Assembly (NCBI GenBank): GCA_030157655.1
Contig: JAOAUK010000026.1
Span: 1-64,000, forward strand
Origin: Polynucleobacter sp.
Lineage (GTDB): Bacteria; Pseudomonadota; Gammaproteobacteria; Burkholderiales; Burkholderiaceae
Reading direction: 5' to 3'
Length of the DNA: 64,000 nt
This document shows, one piece after another, positions 8,361-18,957 of the stretch. The notes beneath the pieces were generated by a model. The model did not search any database, had not been told where the DNA came from, and saw only the letters and a list, made by a program, of their open reading frames with translations. The number at the start of each line of letters is the position of its first letter. The first letter of the stretch is position 1. Both the position numbers and the translations under genes were made by a program.

Positions 8361-10403
8361 ATGAAAGTATTGAAACGTACCGCCGTTGCGGCGGCGGTTT
8401 TGTTGGTGATTGCTAATCAAGCAAGCTTTGCTCATCAAACATTAGATGCGGTTGTGGTGACTGCTAACCCATTAGGCAGTGATATTAATGATCTCGTTGC
8501 GCCTGTGAGTGTTTTGCGCGGTGATGAACTTGCTAAAAAGCAAAGCAGCACCTTAGGCGAGACGCTTAATCATTTGCCAGGTATTAGCTCAACTAACTTT
8601 GGACCAAACTCTAGTCGTCCTGTTATACGCGGGTTAGATGGCGATCGAGTGCGCATCATGAACAATGGTGGCGCGAGCCTAGATGTTTCATCTTTATCTG
8701 CAGACCATGCTGTTGCTATCGATCCATTGTTGGTTGAGCAAATAGAGGTGGTGCGTGGGCCAGCGGCACTTCAGTATGGCGGTAGTGCAATTGGTGGTGC
8801 GGTGAACATCATTGATAACCGTATACCAAGGTCTCCAATTAATGGTGTTGATGGCCGAGCTGAGTTTCGTGCGGGTGGCCCAGAGATGGAAAGAGCTGGC
8901 GCCGCACTCTTAAATACAGGTGATGGCAAGTTCGCGATACACGCCGATGCTGCATATCGAAAGACAGATAACTTGCGCATACCTGGAAATGTACTTAGGT
9001 CTAATGCAATAAAAGAGGGGTCAAAATTGCTGAACTCCAACTCTGACCAGCAGTCTGGGTCAGTGGGCGCATCACTAACTTCCGAACATGGTTATGCGGG
9101 GTTGTCACTAGACACATATCGCAATGATTACGGTACAAGTCTTTTTGAGGGAGCTGATCCTACGCGCATCAAAATGCAGCAAGATAGAGCGACCTTTGCA
9201 GTAGAGCAAAGAAACTTGGATGGTAAGTTAGGATTTATTAGTTCGCTACATGGTTCGATATCTCACACAGATTACAAGCATGATGAATTAGCTGGTTCTG
9301 CAATTAAGGCCACTTTCAAAAATAAAGGTTGGGAAGGGCACTTTGGTGGAACTTTAGTACCCATCAATACAGCCTTTGGTCAATTAAAAGGTGCGTGGGG
9401 AATACAGGCATCTAGTAGCCAGCTAAGATTTGCGGCAGCAGAAGACGGCGGAGAAGAGCCCTTGGTGCCCAATGCAGATACAAGTACGAAGGCTCTTTAT
9501 ATATTTGAAGAGCTTGCTGTTAGCAAGGGTAGAGCTATCAATCTAGGGGCTCGCATTGAGGATGTCAGGGTTAAGGCGGTCGCTGGAAATGAAAACGCAA
9601 ACTCTGAATCAGGTCAGAAGAAATTCAAACCGTTTTCTACATCATTGGGCTATCGCCAGGGGCTAAATAGCCTATGGACTGCAACATCGAACCTCTCATA
9701 CACAGAGCGTGCGCCAACTTACTATGAGCTGTTTTCTAACGGGCATCACCATGCAACCGGCATGGAGGAGCAAGGAAACCCTGATCAAAAAATGGAAAAG
9801 GGCACAACACTAGATTTAGCGCTTACTTATAAAACAGCAGAGTCAAAAACTAGATTGGGTGCATTTGTGACAGAGTTCTCAAACTTTATAGGGCTGAAAG
9901 ATTCTGGAGTTTTATCTGCAGATGGCGATCCAATTTATAACTTCGAAGGAATCAAGGCTCGTTTATATGGCTTGGAAGCGGATGGTCGCTTTCCGTTGTT
10001 CAAAGGTGTTTTTACCAAGGCAGGTCAGATTGATTTGAGTTGGAAAGCGGACTATGTGCGCGGAGTAAATCGCACAACAGGTGGATCCTTGCCAAGGATT
10101 GCGCCATTGCGTTTAGACACCGCACTCATTTATACAGAAGGTAGATACTCAAGTCAGTTGGATGTGCGCTATGCCGCTTCCCAAAACCGCTATGACGATA
10201 GCTTGGGGGCGACGCCAAGTTACACAATGGTTGGCATGGGCGCATCTTATAAAACTGTCATTCAGGGATTTAAGTCCGCCTATTGGTTTGTTCGTGTAGA
10301 TAACTTGACTAATGAGGTTGCTCGTAACGCCTCATCAGTAATGCGCGATGTTGCCATGGTGGGCTCAAGAAGTTTGCGAGCGGGACTTAGAGCTTCATTC
10401 TAA
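8361..10403 (+). CDS. znuD: TonB-dependent outer-membrane receptor, ZnuD-like (zinc uptake)
   Basis: A 680-aa TonB-dependent receptor. Residues 1-24 are a signal peptide ending SFA, followed by a TonB-box-like DAVVVTA, a plug domain (TLGETLNHLPGIS, RPVIRGLDGDRVRI, VVRGPAALQYGG) and a 22-strand-type barrel that ends in Phe (RAGLRASF). The plug sequence and the His-containing extracellular loop FSNGHHHATG closely recall ZnuD, the zinc receptor of Neisseria; copper or other metal receptors of the same superfamily are the alternative. Strong SD AGGAG precedes ATG 8361. Its neighbours (His-rich secreted protein, COG0523 GTPase) support zinc. No canonical Zur box was found upstream. Confidence 0.82.
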   Translation: MKVLKRTAVAAAVLLVIANQASFAHQTLDAVVVTANPLGSDINDLVAPVSVLRGDELAKKQSSTLGETLNHLPGISSTNFGPNSSRPVIRGLDGDRVRIMNNGGASLDVSSLSADHAVAIDPLLVEQIEVVRGPAALQYGGSAIGGAVNIIDNRIPRSPINGVDGRAEFRAGGPEMERAGAALLNTGDGKFAIHADAAYRKTDNLRIPGNVLRSNAIKEGSKLLNSNSDQQSGSVGASLTSEHGYAGLSLDTYRNDYGTSLFEGADPTRIKMQQDRATFAVEQRNLDGKLGFISSLHGSISHTDYKHDELAGSAIKATFKNKGWEGHFGGTLVPINTAFGQLKGAWGIQASSSQLRFAAAEDGGEEPLVPNADTSTKALYIFEELAVSKGRAINLGARIEDVRVKAVAGNENANSESGQKKFKPFSTSLGYRQGLNSLWTATSNLSYTERAPTYYELFSNGHHHATGMEEQGNPDQKMEKGTTLDLALTYKTAESKTRLGAFVTEFSNFIGLKDSGVLSADGDPIYNFEGIKARLYGLEADGRFPLFKGVFTKAGQIDLSWKADYVRGVNRTTGGSLPRIAPLRLDTALIYTEGRYSSQLDVRYAASQNRYDDSLGATPSYTMVGMGASYKTVIQGFKSAYWFVRVDNLTNEVARNASSVMRDVAMVGSRSLRAGLRASF

Positions 10404-10424
10404 GTACTTGTAGAGCTGATTTGA

Positions 10425-10447
10425 GGGGTGCTTCGGCGCCCCTTTTT
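10425..10447 (+). terminator. Intrinsic terminator after znuD-like gene
   Basis: GGGGTGC (10425-10431), tetraloop TTCG (10432-10435) and GCGCCCC (10436-10442) form a 7-pair stem with one G-T pair, followed by TTTTT. A UUCG-capped GC-rich hairpin with a T-tract is a classical rho-independent terminator and closes the metal block. Confidence 0.9.
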
Positions 10448-10459
10448 GCTTTTTAACGG

Positions 10460-11436
<977 letters not shown>

Positions 11437-11443
11437 TTGATAC

Positions 11444-12133
11444 ATGCGTCGACCTTTATGGTTTTTTGATTTAGACAACACGCTACACGACGCATCTAGC
11501 GATATATTTCCCTACATTAATGATGCAATGACGAGCTTTGTGGCTCGTCATTTGCATTTAGATCGAGATGCAGCGAGCCAGGTTCGCAATCAATATTGGC
11601 AACGGTATGGCGCCACCTTGTTGGGATTGGTTAGGCATCACGCGATAGACCCACATGAGTTTTTGTATGAAACCCACCGTTTTGATGAGTTGAGCGGAGC
11701 ACATTTAGATGATTTATCAAATATCGTTAAGGGTGAAAAAGGGCTTCGTCAGTTATTAAATAGATTGCCAGGGCGTAAGATTTTGCTAACCAACGCACCA
11801 CGAGCCTATGCGGAAAAAGTCCTTCAAGAGTTGGGTATTGGGGGTTGTTTTGAAGCGGTTGAAGCGATTGAGGATATGGAAGTGCATCGGCAATGGCGAC
11901 CTAAGCCAGATCATTTAATGATTAGACGGTTACTCAGAAAGTATCGTTGCGCTCCTAATCGAGCAGTTTTGGTGGATGACACTCTGGGGCATTTGAGCGA
12001 GTATTCAAAATTAGGCTTAAAGACTGTCTGGTTTAAAAGACATGTTAGGACTTACACCCATAATCGAGGTAATGTTTCTCTAGAAGTACAATCAATGCAT
12101 CAATTATTTAAAAGTTGGCAGAAACTCAAATGA
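11444..12133 (+). CDS. HAD-family pyrimidine 5'-nucleotidase-like hydrolase
   Basis: A 229-aa HAD hydrolase. FFDLDNTLHD near residue 8 carries the catalytic Asp pair, LLTNAP is motif II, KPDHLMI the motif III Lys region and VLVDDTLGHL motif IV. The helical cap of the YjjG/Sdt1 type (NDAMTSFVARHL) suggests dephosphorylation of pyrimidine nucleoside monophosphates. It lies between argB and slmA, a common order in Burkholderiales, and its TGA overlaps the slmA ATG. The physiological substrate is inferred from the family only. Confidence 0.85.
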   Translation: MRRPLWFFDLDNTLHDASSDIFPYINDAMTSFVARHLHLDRDAASQVRNQYWQRYGATLLGLVRHHAIDPHEFLYETHRFDELSGAHLDDLSNIVKGEKGLRQLLNRLPGRKILLTNAPRAYAEKVLQELGIGGCFEAVEAIEDMEVHRQWRPKPDHLMIRRLLRKYRCAPNRAVLVDDTLGHLSEYSKLGLKTVWFKRHVRTYTHNRGNVSLEVQSMHQLFKSWQKLK

Positions 12134-12786
12134 ACTCACCATTTAATCAAGTGCCTATGACCAATGACTCCACCCAGGATCCTGCTGCGCCAGTTCGCAA
12201 ACGTCCGCGTCCTGGTGAGCGCAGAATACAAATTCTTCAGGTATTGGCTGAGATGTTGGAGAACCCTAAAGGGGATCGAGTGACAACAGCAGCTTTGGCG
12301 GCTAGGTTAGACGTTTCTGAAGCAGCCTTGTACCGACATTTTGCAAGTAAAGCTCAGATGTTTGAGGGCTTGATAGCATTTATCGAGCAAACAATTTTTG
12401 GCTTGATCAATCAAATTACAGAGCGTGAAGAGGCAGGGGATCGTCAAGCTCAGGAAATTTTGATGGTTTTATTGGGGTTTGGGGAAAAGAACCCTGGCAT
12501 GACTAGAGTTTTGTTGGGCGATGCCTTGTGGTTAGAGGATGAGCGCTTGCAGGACCGCATTGCCCAGATATTTGAGCGCATTGAATCTTCTTTGAAGCAG
12601 TCTTTACGGATTGCTCAAACACAAGGTCGTTTCCCTCAATCTGCTGATGGTAATGAGGTGAGCTCAAGAGCTGCCATGATGATTAGTTATGTGGTGGGGC
12701 GTTGGCATCGTTATGCACGAAGCGGCTTTAAAAAGGCCCCTACTGAGTTTAGCGACCTACCTATGAGAGTTTTATTCTCAGTATGA
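12130..12786 (+). CDS. slmA: Nucleoid occlusion factor SlmA (TetR family)
   Basis: SlmA binds chromosomal sites and blocks FtsZ assembly over the nucleoid. The 218-aa product has a basic N-terminus ([13 protein letters not shown]), then a TetR-type helix-turn-helix ([21 protein letters not shown]) and the all-helical SlmA C-domain ([19 protein letters not shown]). An upstream in-frame TTG at 12115 exists, but ATG 12130 overlaps the preceding stop (ATGA) and is preferred. The product ends with LPMRVLF, usual for the family. The gene overlaps metX by 4 nt. Confidence 0.9.
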   Translation: MNSPFNQVPMTNDSTQDPAAPVRKRPRPGERRIQILQVLAEMLENPKGDRVTTAALAARLDVSEAALYRHFASKAQMFEGLIAFIEQTIFGLINQITEREEAGDRQAQEILMVLLGFGEKNPGMTRVLLGDALWLEDERLQDRIAQIFERIESSLKQSLRIAQTQGRFPQSADGNEVSSRAAMMISYVVGRWHRYARSGFKKAPTEFSDLPMRVLFSV

Positions 12787-13925
12787 GTCTAGGAGTAGTT
12801 AAGCCAGAGACCCTTCACTTTGCAGAACCTCTGAGTTTGCAAAGTGGGGCAAGCATTGCCAATTACAACTTGGTTGTAGAAACCTATGGCAAGTTAAATG
12901 CTAAAAAAGATAACGCGGTTTTAATTTGCCATGCCTTAAATGCTTCGCATCACGTTGCAGGCATTAGTGCTGATAACCCAGATAGCATTGGCTGGTGGGA
13001 CAACATGGTTGGGCCAGGTAAGCCAGTGGATACCAACAAGTTTTTTGTAATAGGCGTTAATAACCTTGGGTCATGCTTTGGCTCAACCGGTCCAATGAGC
13101 ATTAATCCCTCAACAGGCAAGCCTTATGGCGCATCATTCCCGGTGGTTACGGTGGAAGATTGGGTTAATGCACAGGCTAGAGTTGCAGACCACTTTCAGA
13201 TCGAGAAATTTGCAGCAGTCATGGGTGGCAGTTTAGGCGGTATGCAAGCCATGGCTTGGAGCATGATGTATCCAACTAGAGTTGCTAACTGCATTGTGGT
13301 TGCTTCTACGCCAAAATTGTCCGCACAAAACATCGCATTTAATGAAGTTGCTAGAAGTGCGATTTTGAGTGATCCAGATTTTCATGGTGGCGACTACTAC
13401 GCACATAACGTTAAACCACGAAGAGGTTTAAGGGTTGCCCGAATGATTGGCCACATCACTTATTTGTCCGATGATGACATGGCTGAAAAATTTGGCAGGG
13501 AGCTGCGTAGAGCTGAGGGCGCCTCGGATGAATATAACTTCAGCTTTGATGTTGAATTTGAGGTTGAAAGTTATCTGCGCTATCAAGGCGAAAAGTTTGC
13601 GGATTATTTTGATGCCAACACTTATTTATTGATTACGCGTGCGTTAGATTATTTTGATCCTGCTAAGGCGTATGCCAACAACTTAAGTGCAGCGATGAAG
13701 GATGTTATTGCTAAGTTCTTGGTGGTGAGCTTCACAACCGATTGGCGCTTTGCGCCAGATCGTAGCCGAGAGATTGTTAAGGCTTTGCTTGATAACAAAT
13801 TAGACGTTAGTTATGGTGAAATTGATGCTCCACACGGGCACGATGCATTCTTATTAGAAGATCCTCGTTACCATGGCTTAGTGAGAGCTTATTTTGAACA
13901 AATTGCCATGGGGGTAAATCCATGA
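12783..13925 (+). CDS. metX: Homoserine O-acyltransferase MetX
   Basis: Activates homoserine by acylation, the committing step of methionine synthesis. The 380-aa alpha/beta hydrolase has nucleophile Ser150 in [10 protein letters not shown], the Asp in [12 protein letters not shown] and the His in [10 protein letters not shown], together with the diagnostic [11 protein letters not shown] oxyanion region. Either acetyl-CoA or succinyl-CoA could be the donor; MetX proteins that travel with MetW often use succinyl-CoA, and I cannot decide from sequence alone. It overlaps slmA before and metW after by 4 nt each. Confidence 0.95.
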   Translation: MSLGVVKPETLHFAEPLSLQSGASIANYNLVVETYGKLNAKKDNAVLICHALNASHHVAGISADNPDSIGWWDNMVGPGKPVDTNKFFVIGVNNLGSCFGSTGPMSINPSTGKPYGASFPVVTVEDWVNAQARVADHFQIEKFAAVMGGSLGGMQAMAWSMMYPTRVANCIVVASTPKLSAQNIAFNEVARSAILSDPDFHGGDYYAHNVKPRRGLRVARMIGHITYLSDDDMAEKFGRELRRAEGASDEYNFSFDVEFEVESYLRYQGEKFADYFDANTYLLITRALDYFDPAKAYANNLSAAMKDVIAKFLVVSFTTDWRFAPDRSREIVKALLDNKLDVSYGEIDAPHGHDAFLLEDPRYHGLVRAYFEQIAMGVNP

Positions 13926-14506
13926 TGCGTTCTGATTTCGCCGCAATTGCAAAGTGGATTAAGCCTGGTGCACAAGTCTTAGATGTGGGCTGTGGCGATG
14001 GCACTCTTTTGAATTACTTAAAAGAATCAAAGGCGGCGCACGTCTATGGTGTCGAGCTTGCGGATGATAAGGTATTGGCTTGCGCACAAAAAGGGTTAAA
14101 TATTGTTCAGCAAAACCTAGAGGGTGGTTTGGCACTTTTTGAAGACAATAGTTTTGATACGGTGATTTTGTCTCAAACGTTACAAACTATTCATCAAACA
14201 GCAAGAATATTGAGCGAGATTGCACGCGTTGGTAATGAGTGCATTGTTTCGTTCCCAAACTTTGGCCACTGGTCACATCGAGCATCTGTAGCTTTGGGCC
14301 GTATGCCTGTGTCTAAGTCTTTGCCATACCAATGGTATGACACGCCAAACGTTAGGGTTCTCACAATTGCTGATTTTGAGGCATTGGCCCCAGCTGTTGG
14401 TTTGCAGTTGCTAGATAGAGTTGTTCTTCATGATGGTCAAGCCGTTCAATTTTTACCTAATTTAAGAGGCAGTCTTGCAATCTATCGAGCGCGTCGGGCC
14501 GGGTAA
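13922..14506 (+). CDS. metW: Methionine biosynthesis protein MetW
   Basis: A 194-aa class I SAM-methyltransferase-like protein that pairs with MetX in methionine synthesis. [15 protein letters not shown] near residue 22 is the SAM motif, and [19 protein letters not shown] is diagnostic of MetW. It has been linked to boosting MetX activity rather than to a proven methyl transfer. ATG 13922 overlaps the metX stop; a second ATG at 13925 is equally possible. The last 32 nt are shared with the next gene in another frame. Confidence 0.94.
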   Translation: MMRSDFAAIAKWIKPGAQVLDVGCGDGTLLNYLKESKAAHVYGVELADDKVLACAQKGLNIVQQNLEGGLALFEDNSFDTVILSQTLQTIHQTARILSEIARVGNECIVSFPNFGHWSHRASVALGRMPVSKSLPYQWYDTPNVRVLTIADFEALAPAVGLQLLDRVVLHDGQAVQFLPNLRGSLAIYRARRAG

Positions 14507-15734
14507 AGCTAAGGCATTACTGGTTTGCGTTTTTCTAGGGTTCTCTAGCGGCTTACCTTTATTCATACTTTATAACCTCTTATCAGCGTGGTTAAAAAGT
14601 GAGGGCGTCGATTTAAAAGCCATTGGTTTATTTGCCTTAGTTGGAATGCCCTACACCTGGAAGTTTTTATGGGCGCCCGCTATGGACCGATTTAACTTGC
14701 CATTCTTGGGTCGTCGACGTGGTTGGATGATCGCAACACAGATTGCAGTGATGATTGCGGTCATATTAATGGGGCAATTTAATCCGCGCACAGAAATCTG
14801 GATGGTTGTCTTTTTGGCATCCATTGTTTCTTTTTTGTCTGCAAGCCAAGATGTTGTTGTGGATGCGCATCGACGTGAGTGGTTAACTGAAGAGCAGATG
14901 GGCTCTGGTACAGCGCTCTTTGTAAATGCTTATAAATTATCAACGCTTGTGCCAGGCTCGTTATCTTTGATTTTGTCTGATTTGATGACGTGGGATTGGG
15001 TCTTTTTAATTACTGGCTTATTTATGTTGCCAGGAATTTTGACCACATTATTGGTTTCTGAGCCGAAGATGTATGGACCAGCACCCAAAACATTAAAAGA
15101 GGCTGTGATAGAGCCGTTTAATGAGTTTATGCAAAGGCGTGGCTGGCAGCATGCTTTATTAGTTTTGGCTTTCATATTTTTATACAAGCTAGGTGATTCA
15201 ATGGCAACTGCATTGGCCACACCTTTTTACATTGAGCTTGGATTTACAAGAACTGAAATCGGCTTAGTAGCTAAAAATGCTGGATTATGGGCAAGCATTT
15301 TAGGCGGCATCTTGGGTGCTTATTGGATGCTCAAAACTGGCGTTAATAAAGCGCTATGGTTGTTTGGTTTTTTACAAGCAGTGGCTATTATTGGTTTTGC
15401 AATTTTGGCTCAAACGGGCGCTGATTTATGGGTGTTAACTTGGGTGATTGGATTTGAGGCATTGTCTGTGGGCTTGGGTACAGCGGCTTTTACATCGTAT
15501 ATTGCGCTAGAAACCAATCCAAGATTTACAGCAACACAGTTTGCTTTATTTACGAGTCTATCTGCAGTACCAAGAACATTTATTAATGCGTTGACGGGTT
15601 ACATTGTTGAGCTAACCGGTTGGACTAACTTTTTTGTGATTTGTTTTATTTTGGCTATTCCTGGCTTGTTGTTGTTGCCTAAAATTGCCCCTTGGAACAA
15701 AGAAAAACAATCTGATTTTGAAAAATCTTTGTAA
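14475..15734 (+). CDS. ampG: AmpG-like muropeptide MFS transporter
   Basis: A 419-aa inner-membrane protein with about 12 hydrophobic helices. The first helix LLVCVFLGFSSGLPLFIL and the next block GMPYTWKFLWAPAMDRF are AmpG hallmarks, and a cytoplasmic RRRGWM loop follows. AmpG imports GlcNAc-anhydroMurNAc peptides for cell-wall recycling, which fits the lytic transglycosylase elsewhere in the window. The only plausible start upstream of the first helix is TTG 14475, inside metW, giving a 32-nt overlap. Start confidence is moderate. Confidence 0.85.
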   Translation: MQSIERVGPGKAKALLVCVFLGFSSGLPLFILYNLLSAWLKSEGVDLKAIGLFALVGMPYTWKFLWAPAMDRFNLPFLGRRRGWMIATQIAVMIAVILMGQFNPRTEIWMVVFLASIVSFLSASQDVVVDAHRREWLTEEQMGSGTALFVNAYKLSTLVPGSLSLILSDLMTWDWVFLITGLFMLPGILTTLLVSEPKMYGPAPKTLKEAVIEPFNEFMQRRGWQHALLVLAFIFLYKLGDSMATALATPFYIELGFTRTEIGLVAKNAGLWASILGGILGAYWMLKTGVNKALWLFGFLQAVAIIGFAILAQTGADLWVLTWVIGFEALSVGLGTAAFTSYIALETNPRFTATQFALFTSLSAVPRTFINALTGYIVELTGWTNFFVICFILAIPGLLLLPKIAPWNKEKQSDFEKSL

Positions 15735-15738
15735 TTAA

Positions 15739-16614
15739 ATGACATTTAATTATTTTAAAAATTTAAAAACATATAGCTCTGCTGCGCTGTTTGTTATTTT
15801 GACTGCTTGCGCTTCTTCTCCAAGGCATGTTGGGCCTGCTGATGGCGTTAAGGTTGGCGAGGGGTCCAGTTTGAAAAACATGGTGCCGGCAAGTCAGCTG
15901 GAGCAGTCAGCAACAAAGCAATACAACAGCATGAAGCAAAAAGCTTCACAAAAAAACGCCTTGGCGCCAGAAAATCACCCCCAAGTAATTCGCTTAAGAG
16001 CAATTGCGAAAAAAATTCTTCCTCATGCGTATGCATGGAACCCAGAGTCACAGGCATGGAAGTGGGAAATTAATTTATTTATTTCCGGTGAGGTGAATGC
16101 GTTTTGTATGCCTGGCGGAAAGATTGCTTTTTACACAGGCATTTTAGAAAAACTAAAGCTCAATGATGACGAGGTTGCAACGGTCATGGGCCACGAGATA
16201 GCTCACGCACTAAGAGAGCATGCGCGCGATCGAATTGCTAAAGCGCAAATAGGCAATATAGGCGCCAACGTCTTGTCATCCGCTTTAGGATTGGGGAATA
16301 TGGGTAGTCAAGCGCTAGGTCAGGGCTTACAAATATTAGGCTTGAGTTTTTCCCGTGCCGATGAGAAAGATGCTGATTTGGTTGGCATGGATATAGCAGC
16401 TCGAGCAGGTTATGACCCGCGCGCTGGAGTTTCTTTGTGGCAGAAGATGGGTCAGTTATCGCAAGATAAAGATAAGCAACCCGAATGGTTATCTACACAC
16501 CCATCTGGTGATTCGCGCATTTATGAAATACAAAGAAACATGATGGATGCACTAGTGCTGTATGCGCGCGCGAAAAATACCACCATTGATCGTTTGCCAA
16601 ATTACAAACCGTAA
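15739..16614 (+). CDS. M48-family metalloprotease lipoprotein (BepA/LoiP-like)
   Basis: A 291-aa periplasmic zinc protease anchored as a lipoprotein. The lipobox is LTAC with Cys24. HEIAH at 152-156 is the HExxH zinc site, and the third ligand lies in SRADEKDADLVGMDIAARAGYDP. FCMPGGKIAFYTGIL is a conserved pre-catalytic strand. Family members degrade or assist misfolded outer-membrane proteins. Unlike BepA there is no TPR tail, so it is closer to LoiP/YcaL. The stop is 1 bp from the convergent xth stop. Confidence 0.9.
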   Translation: MTFNYFKNLKTYSSAALFVILTACASSPRHVGPADGVKVGEGSSLKNMVPASQLEQSATKQYNSMKQKASQKNALAPENHPQVIRLRAIAKKILPHAYAWNPESQAWKWEINLFISGEVNAFCMPGGKIAFYTGILEKLKLNDDEVATVMGHEIAHALREHARDRIAKAQIGNIGANVLSSALGLGNMGSQALGQGLQILGLSFSRADEKDADLVGMDIAARAGYDPRAGVSLWQKMGQLSQDKDKQPEWLSTHPSGDSRIYEIQRNMMDALVLYARAKNTTIDRLPNYKP

Positions 16615-16615
16615 G

Positions 16616-17395
16616 TTATGGGTTTTCGTAGTCAACGATGAGTGGTGCGTGATCAGAAAACTTTTCTGATTTGTAAATTTCTACTCTCTGCGCTTTACCG
16701 CCAATAGTTGGCGTGGCTATTTGATAGTCAATGCGCCACCCAACATTTTTTGCATAAGCCTGCCCTCTTTGACTCCACCATGTGTAACACGCATCTTCAG
16801 TGTTTGGGTGTAAATGTCTATAAACATCGACAAAACCAACTTGAGAAAAAAGTTGCGTCATCCACTCGCGTTCTTCGGGTAGGAAACCAGAGTTTTTGAT
16901 ATTGCCTTTCCAGTTTTTAAGGTCGATTTCTTTGTGGGCAATGTTTATGTCGCCACATAAAATGATTTCAAGGCCTTCTTTTTTAAGGACCTCTAGGTGT
17001 GGCATAAATAAATCTAGAAATCTAAATTTAGCCTCTTGTCTTTCTGGTGCGCTGGATCCAGACGGGAAGTAGGCTGAGATAACAATCAGGTTGCCAAATC
17101 TAGCTTCAACATATCGACCTTCTGCATCAAATTCACCATTATCAAAGCCAATTTTTACGGCATCGGGTTTTTGTTTGGAGTAAAGACCTACGCCGCTGTA
17201 GCCCTTTTTTTGAGCATATTGAAAAAAACCATGGTAACCATTGGGGCTCAATAGTGAGCTATCTAAGTCAGCCTCTTGAGCCTTAAGCTCTTGAATACAA
17301 AGGATGTCTGGGCTTTGAGTGTGAATCCATTCAAAAAAACCTTTTTTAGCGGCTGAACGAATACCATTGAGGTTGGCGGTAATGATGCGTAACAT
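16616..17395 (-). CDS. xth: Exodeoxyribonuclease III (AP endonuclease)
   Basis: Base-excision-repair nuclease, EEP fold, 259 aa. Motifs: [10 protein letters not shown] with the metal-binding Asn, [10 protein letters not shown] with catalytic Glu, [29 protein letters not shown] (Asp/Asn pair) and the C-terminal [10 protein letters not shown] with the catalytic Asp-His. ATG at 17395 ([11 protein letters not shown]) gives the standard N-terminus; the longer reading from 17413 adds non-conserved residues. It diverges from pyrE with a gap of only 7 bp, so each gene's promoter must lie within the other. Confidence 0.95.
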   Translation of the reverse strand: MLRIITANLNGIRSAAKKGFFEWIHTQSPDILCIQELKAQEADLDSSLLSPNGYHGFFQYAQKKGYSGVGLYSKQKPDAVKIGFDNGEFDAEGRYVEARFGNLIVISAYFPSGSSAPERQEAKFRFLDLFMPHLEVLKKEGLEIILCGDINIAHKEIDLKNWKGNIKNSGFLPEEREWMTQLFSQVGFVDVYRHLHPNTEDACYTWWSQRGQAYAKNVGWRIDYQIATPTIGGKAQRVEIYKSEKFSDHAPLIVDYENP

Positions 17396-17402
17396 CTCGG
17401 TT

Positions 17403-18074
17403 ATGACTTCCAATCAAGAAAACTTTAAAAACGAATTTATTAATTTTGCCCTAGATGCCAAGGTTTTAGCTTTTGGCGAATTTAAAACAAAGGCAGGACG
17501 ATTATCCCCATATTTCTTTAATGCAGGCGGCTTTAATGATGGAGCTTTATTAAAAGCGCTGGGTGAGTTTTATGCAAAAGCATTGATTAGTTCTGGTATT
17601 CAGTTTGATATGTTGTTTGGACCGGCTTATAAAGGCATTACTCTGGCTGCCACGACAGCTGTCGCTTTGGCTGCCATGGGTAGACCCGTACCATTTTGTT
17701 TCAATCGGAAAGAAGCCAAGGATCATGGTGAGGGTGGCACGCTAGTTGGGGCTCCTTTGGCGGGTCGCGTGGTTATTATTGATGACGTTATTTCTGCGGG
17801 CACATCTGTGAGAGAGTCTGTAGACATCATCAAGCAGTCAGGAGCCACCCCTGCGGCTGTATTAATTGCCTTGGATCGTATGGAGCGAGCTGGCACTGCA
17901 ACTGAAATTGCAGATACATCAGCAGTTCAAAATGTGGAAAAAGAATTTGGCATGCCAGTTGTATCAATTGCTAATTTGGCAAGCTTGATGAGTTTCCTGG
18001 AGTCAAGTAAGGACTCTGCACTACAACAATATTTGCCAGCTGTTAAAGCGTACCGCGATAAATACGGCGTTTAA
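17403..18074 (+). CDS. pyrE: Orotate phosphoribosyltransferase
   Basis: Converts orotate and PRPP to OMP in pyrimidine synthesis. The 223-aa type I PRTase shows [15 protein letters not shown] at the N-terminus, FGPAYKGI, the flexible catalytic loop [15 protein letters not shown] and the PRPP motif [16 protein letters not shown] 17403 ([10 protein letters not shown]) fits family length; in-frame upstream codons lie inside divergent xth. No clear SD precedes it. It converges with dapF, 7 bp apart. Confidence 0.96.
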   Translation: MTSNQENFKNEFINFALDAKVLAFGEFKTKAGRLSPYFFNAGGFNDGALLKALGEFYAKALISSGIQFDMLFGPAYKGITLAATTAVALAAMGRPVPFCFNRKEAKDHGEGGTLVGAPLAGRVVIIDDVISAGTSVRESVDIIKQSGATPAAVLIALDRMERAGTATEIADTSAVQNVEKEFGMPVVSIANLASLMSFLESSKDSALQQYLPAVKAYRDKYGV

Positions 18075-18081
18075 TTAGAGC

Positions 18082-18957
18082 TTATTCGAGGGTTACTTCA
18101 CCCTCGAAAACTGTTACCGCCGGACCTGTCATCATTACATCGCTATTTAGCGATGTTTGACCATGCCACTCTATTGATAAGTCTCCTCCGCGAGTATGAA
18201 CGAGGACGGGGGAGTCTAGTTGACCACGAAGAATGCCTGCCACTACAGCAGCGCAAGCACCTGTGCCGCAGGCCAATGTTTCACCTGAGCCTCTTTCAAA
18301 GACTCTTAATTTAATTTCATTTCTGTTTAGGACTTGTAAAAATCCAGCATTCACTTTTTTAGGAAAGGCCGCATGCTTTTCAATTTCCGCCCCCGCAGTT
18401 GTCACGGGCGCCAAATCTACGTCGTTGACTATTTGTACAGCGTGAGGATTACCCATGGATACAGCGGATACCCAAGCAGGTCCATTAGATAGTGGTAGTT
18501 CGTAAAGAGTTGATGCACCCTCTTTCTTAGAGTTTAAGCCGTCATCAATAAACGGAATGTCAGCAGGGGTCAAAATGGGGGCGCCCATATTCACGATGAC
18601 TTGCCCATCATCAGTTTCTGTGAGACTTAGTATGGTGTGAGCCACTTGTACCCGGACTGTTTTGTTGGTGGTTAGACCTTTTTCTCTCACAAAGCGAACA
18701 AAACAACGTGAGCCATTACCGCATTGCTCAACTTCTGAGCCATCGGAGTTAAAAATTCGATAGCGAAACTCTGCTCCGACCACGGTTGGCTTTTCAACTA
18801 GGAGAATCTGGTCAGCGCCAATACCAAACTGGCGATGGGCTAATCTGGCCCATTGTTCTTTGGTAATAGGTGATAGGTCCTGTGCTAAGCCATTGAGAAC
18901 AATGAAATCATTCCCGGCGCCATGCATTTTGGTAAAGCGTAAAGTTGTTCTTGTCAT
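18082..18957 (-). CDS. dapF: Diaminopimelate epimerase
   Basis: Interconverts LL- and meso-diaminopimelate for lysine and peptidoglycan. The 291-aa protein has the two catalytic cysteines in their motifs: [10 protein letters not shown] (first Cys) and [12 protein letters not shown] (second Cys), plus the opening [11 protein letters not shown] and GNPHAV. Length is normal. It diverges from metK; in related Burkholderiales an lpxL-type acyltransferase usually lies between the two, and it is absent here. Confidence 0.97.
   Translation of the reverse strand: MTRTTLRFTKMHGAGNDFIVLNGLAQDLSPITKEQWARLAHRQFGIGADQILLVEKPTVVGAEFRYRIFNSDGSEVEQCGNGSRCFVRFVREKGLTTNKTVRVQVAHTILSLTETDDGQVIVNMGAPILTPADIPFIDDGLNSKKEGASTLYELPLSNGPAWVSAVSMGNPHAVQIVNDVDLAPVTTAGAEIEKHAAFPKKVNAGFLQVLNRNEIKLRVFERGSGETLACGTGACAAVVAGILRGQLDSPVLVHTRGGDLSIEWHGQTSLNSDVMMTGPAVTVFEGEVTLE
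18085..18108. terminator. Perfect 9-bp stem-loop at the pyrE/dapF convergent junction
   Basis: TTCGAGGGT (18085-18093) and ACCCTCGAA (18100-18108) form a 9-pair hairpin with a 6-nt loop. It lies inside the last codons of dapF, 11 nt past the pyrE stop. No long T-run follows on either strand, so it may stabilise 3' ends or act as a weak bidirectional terminator. Confidence 0.55.
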
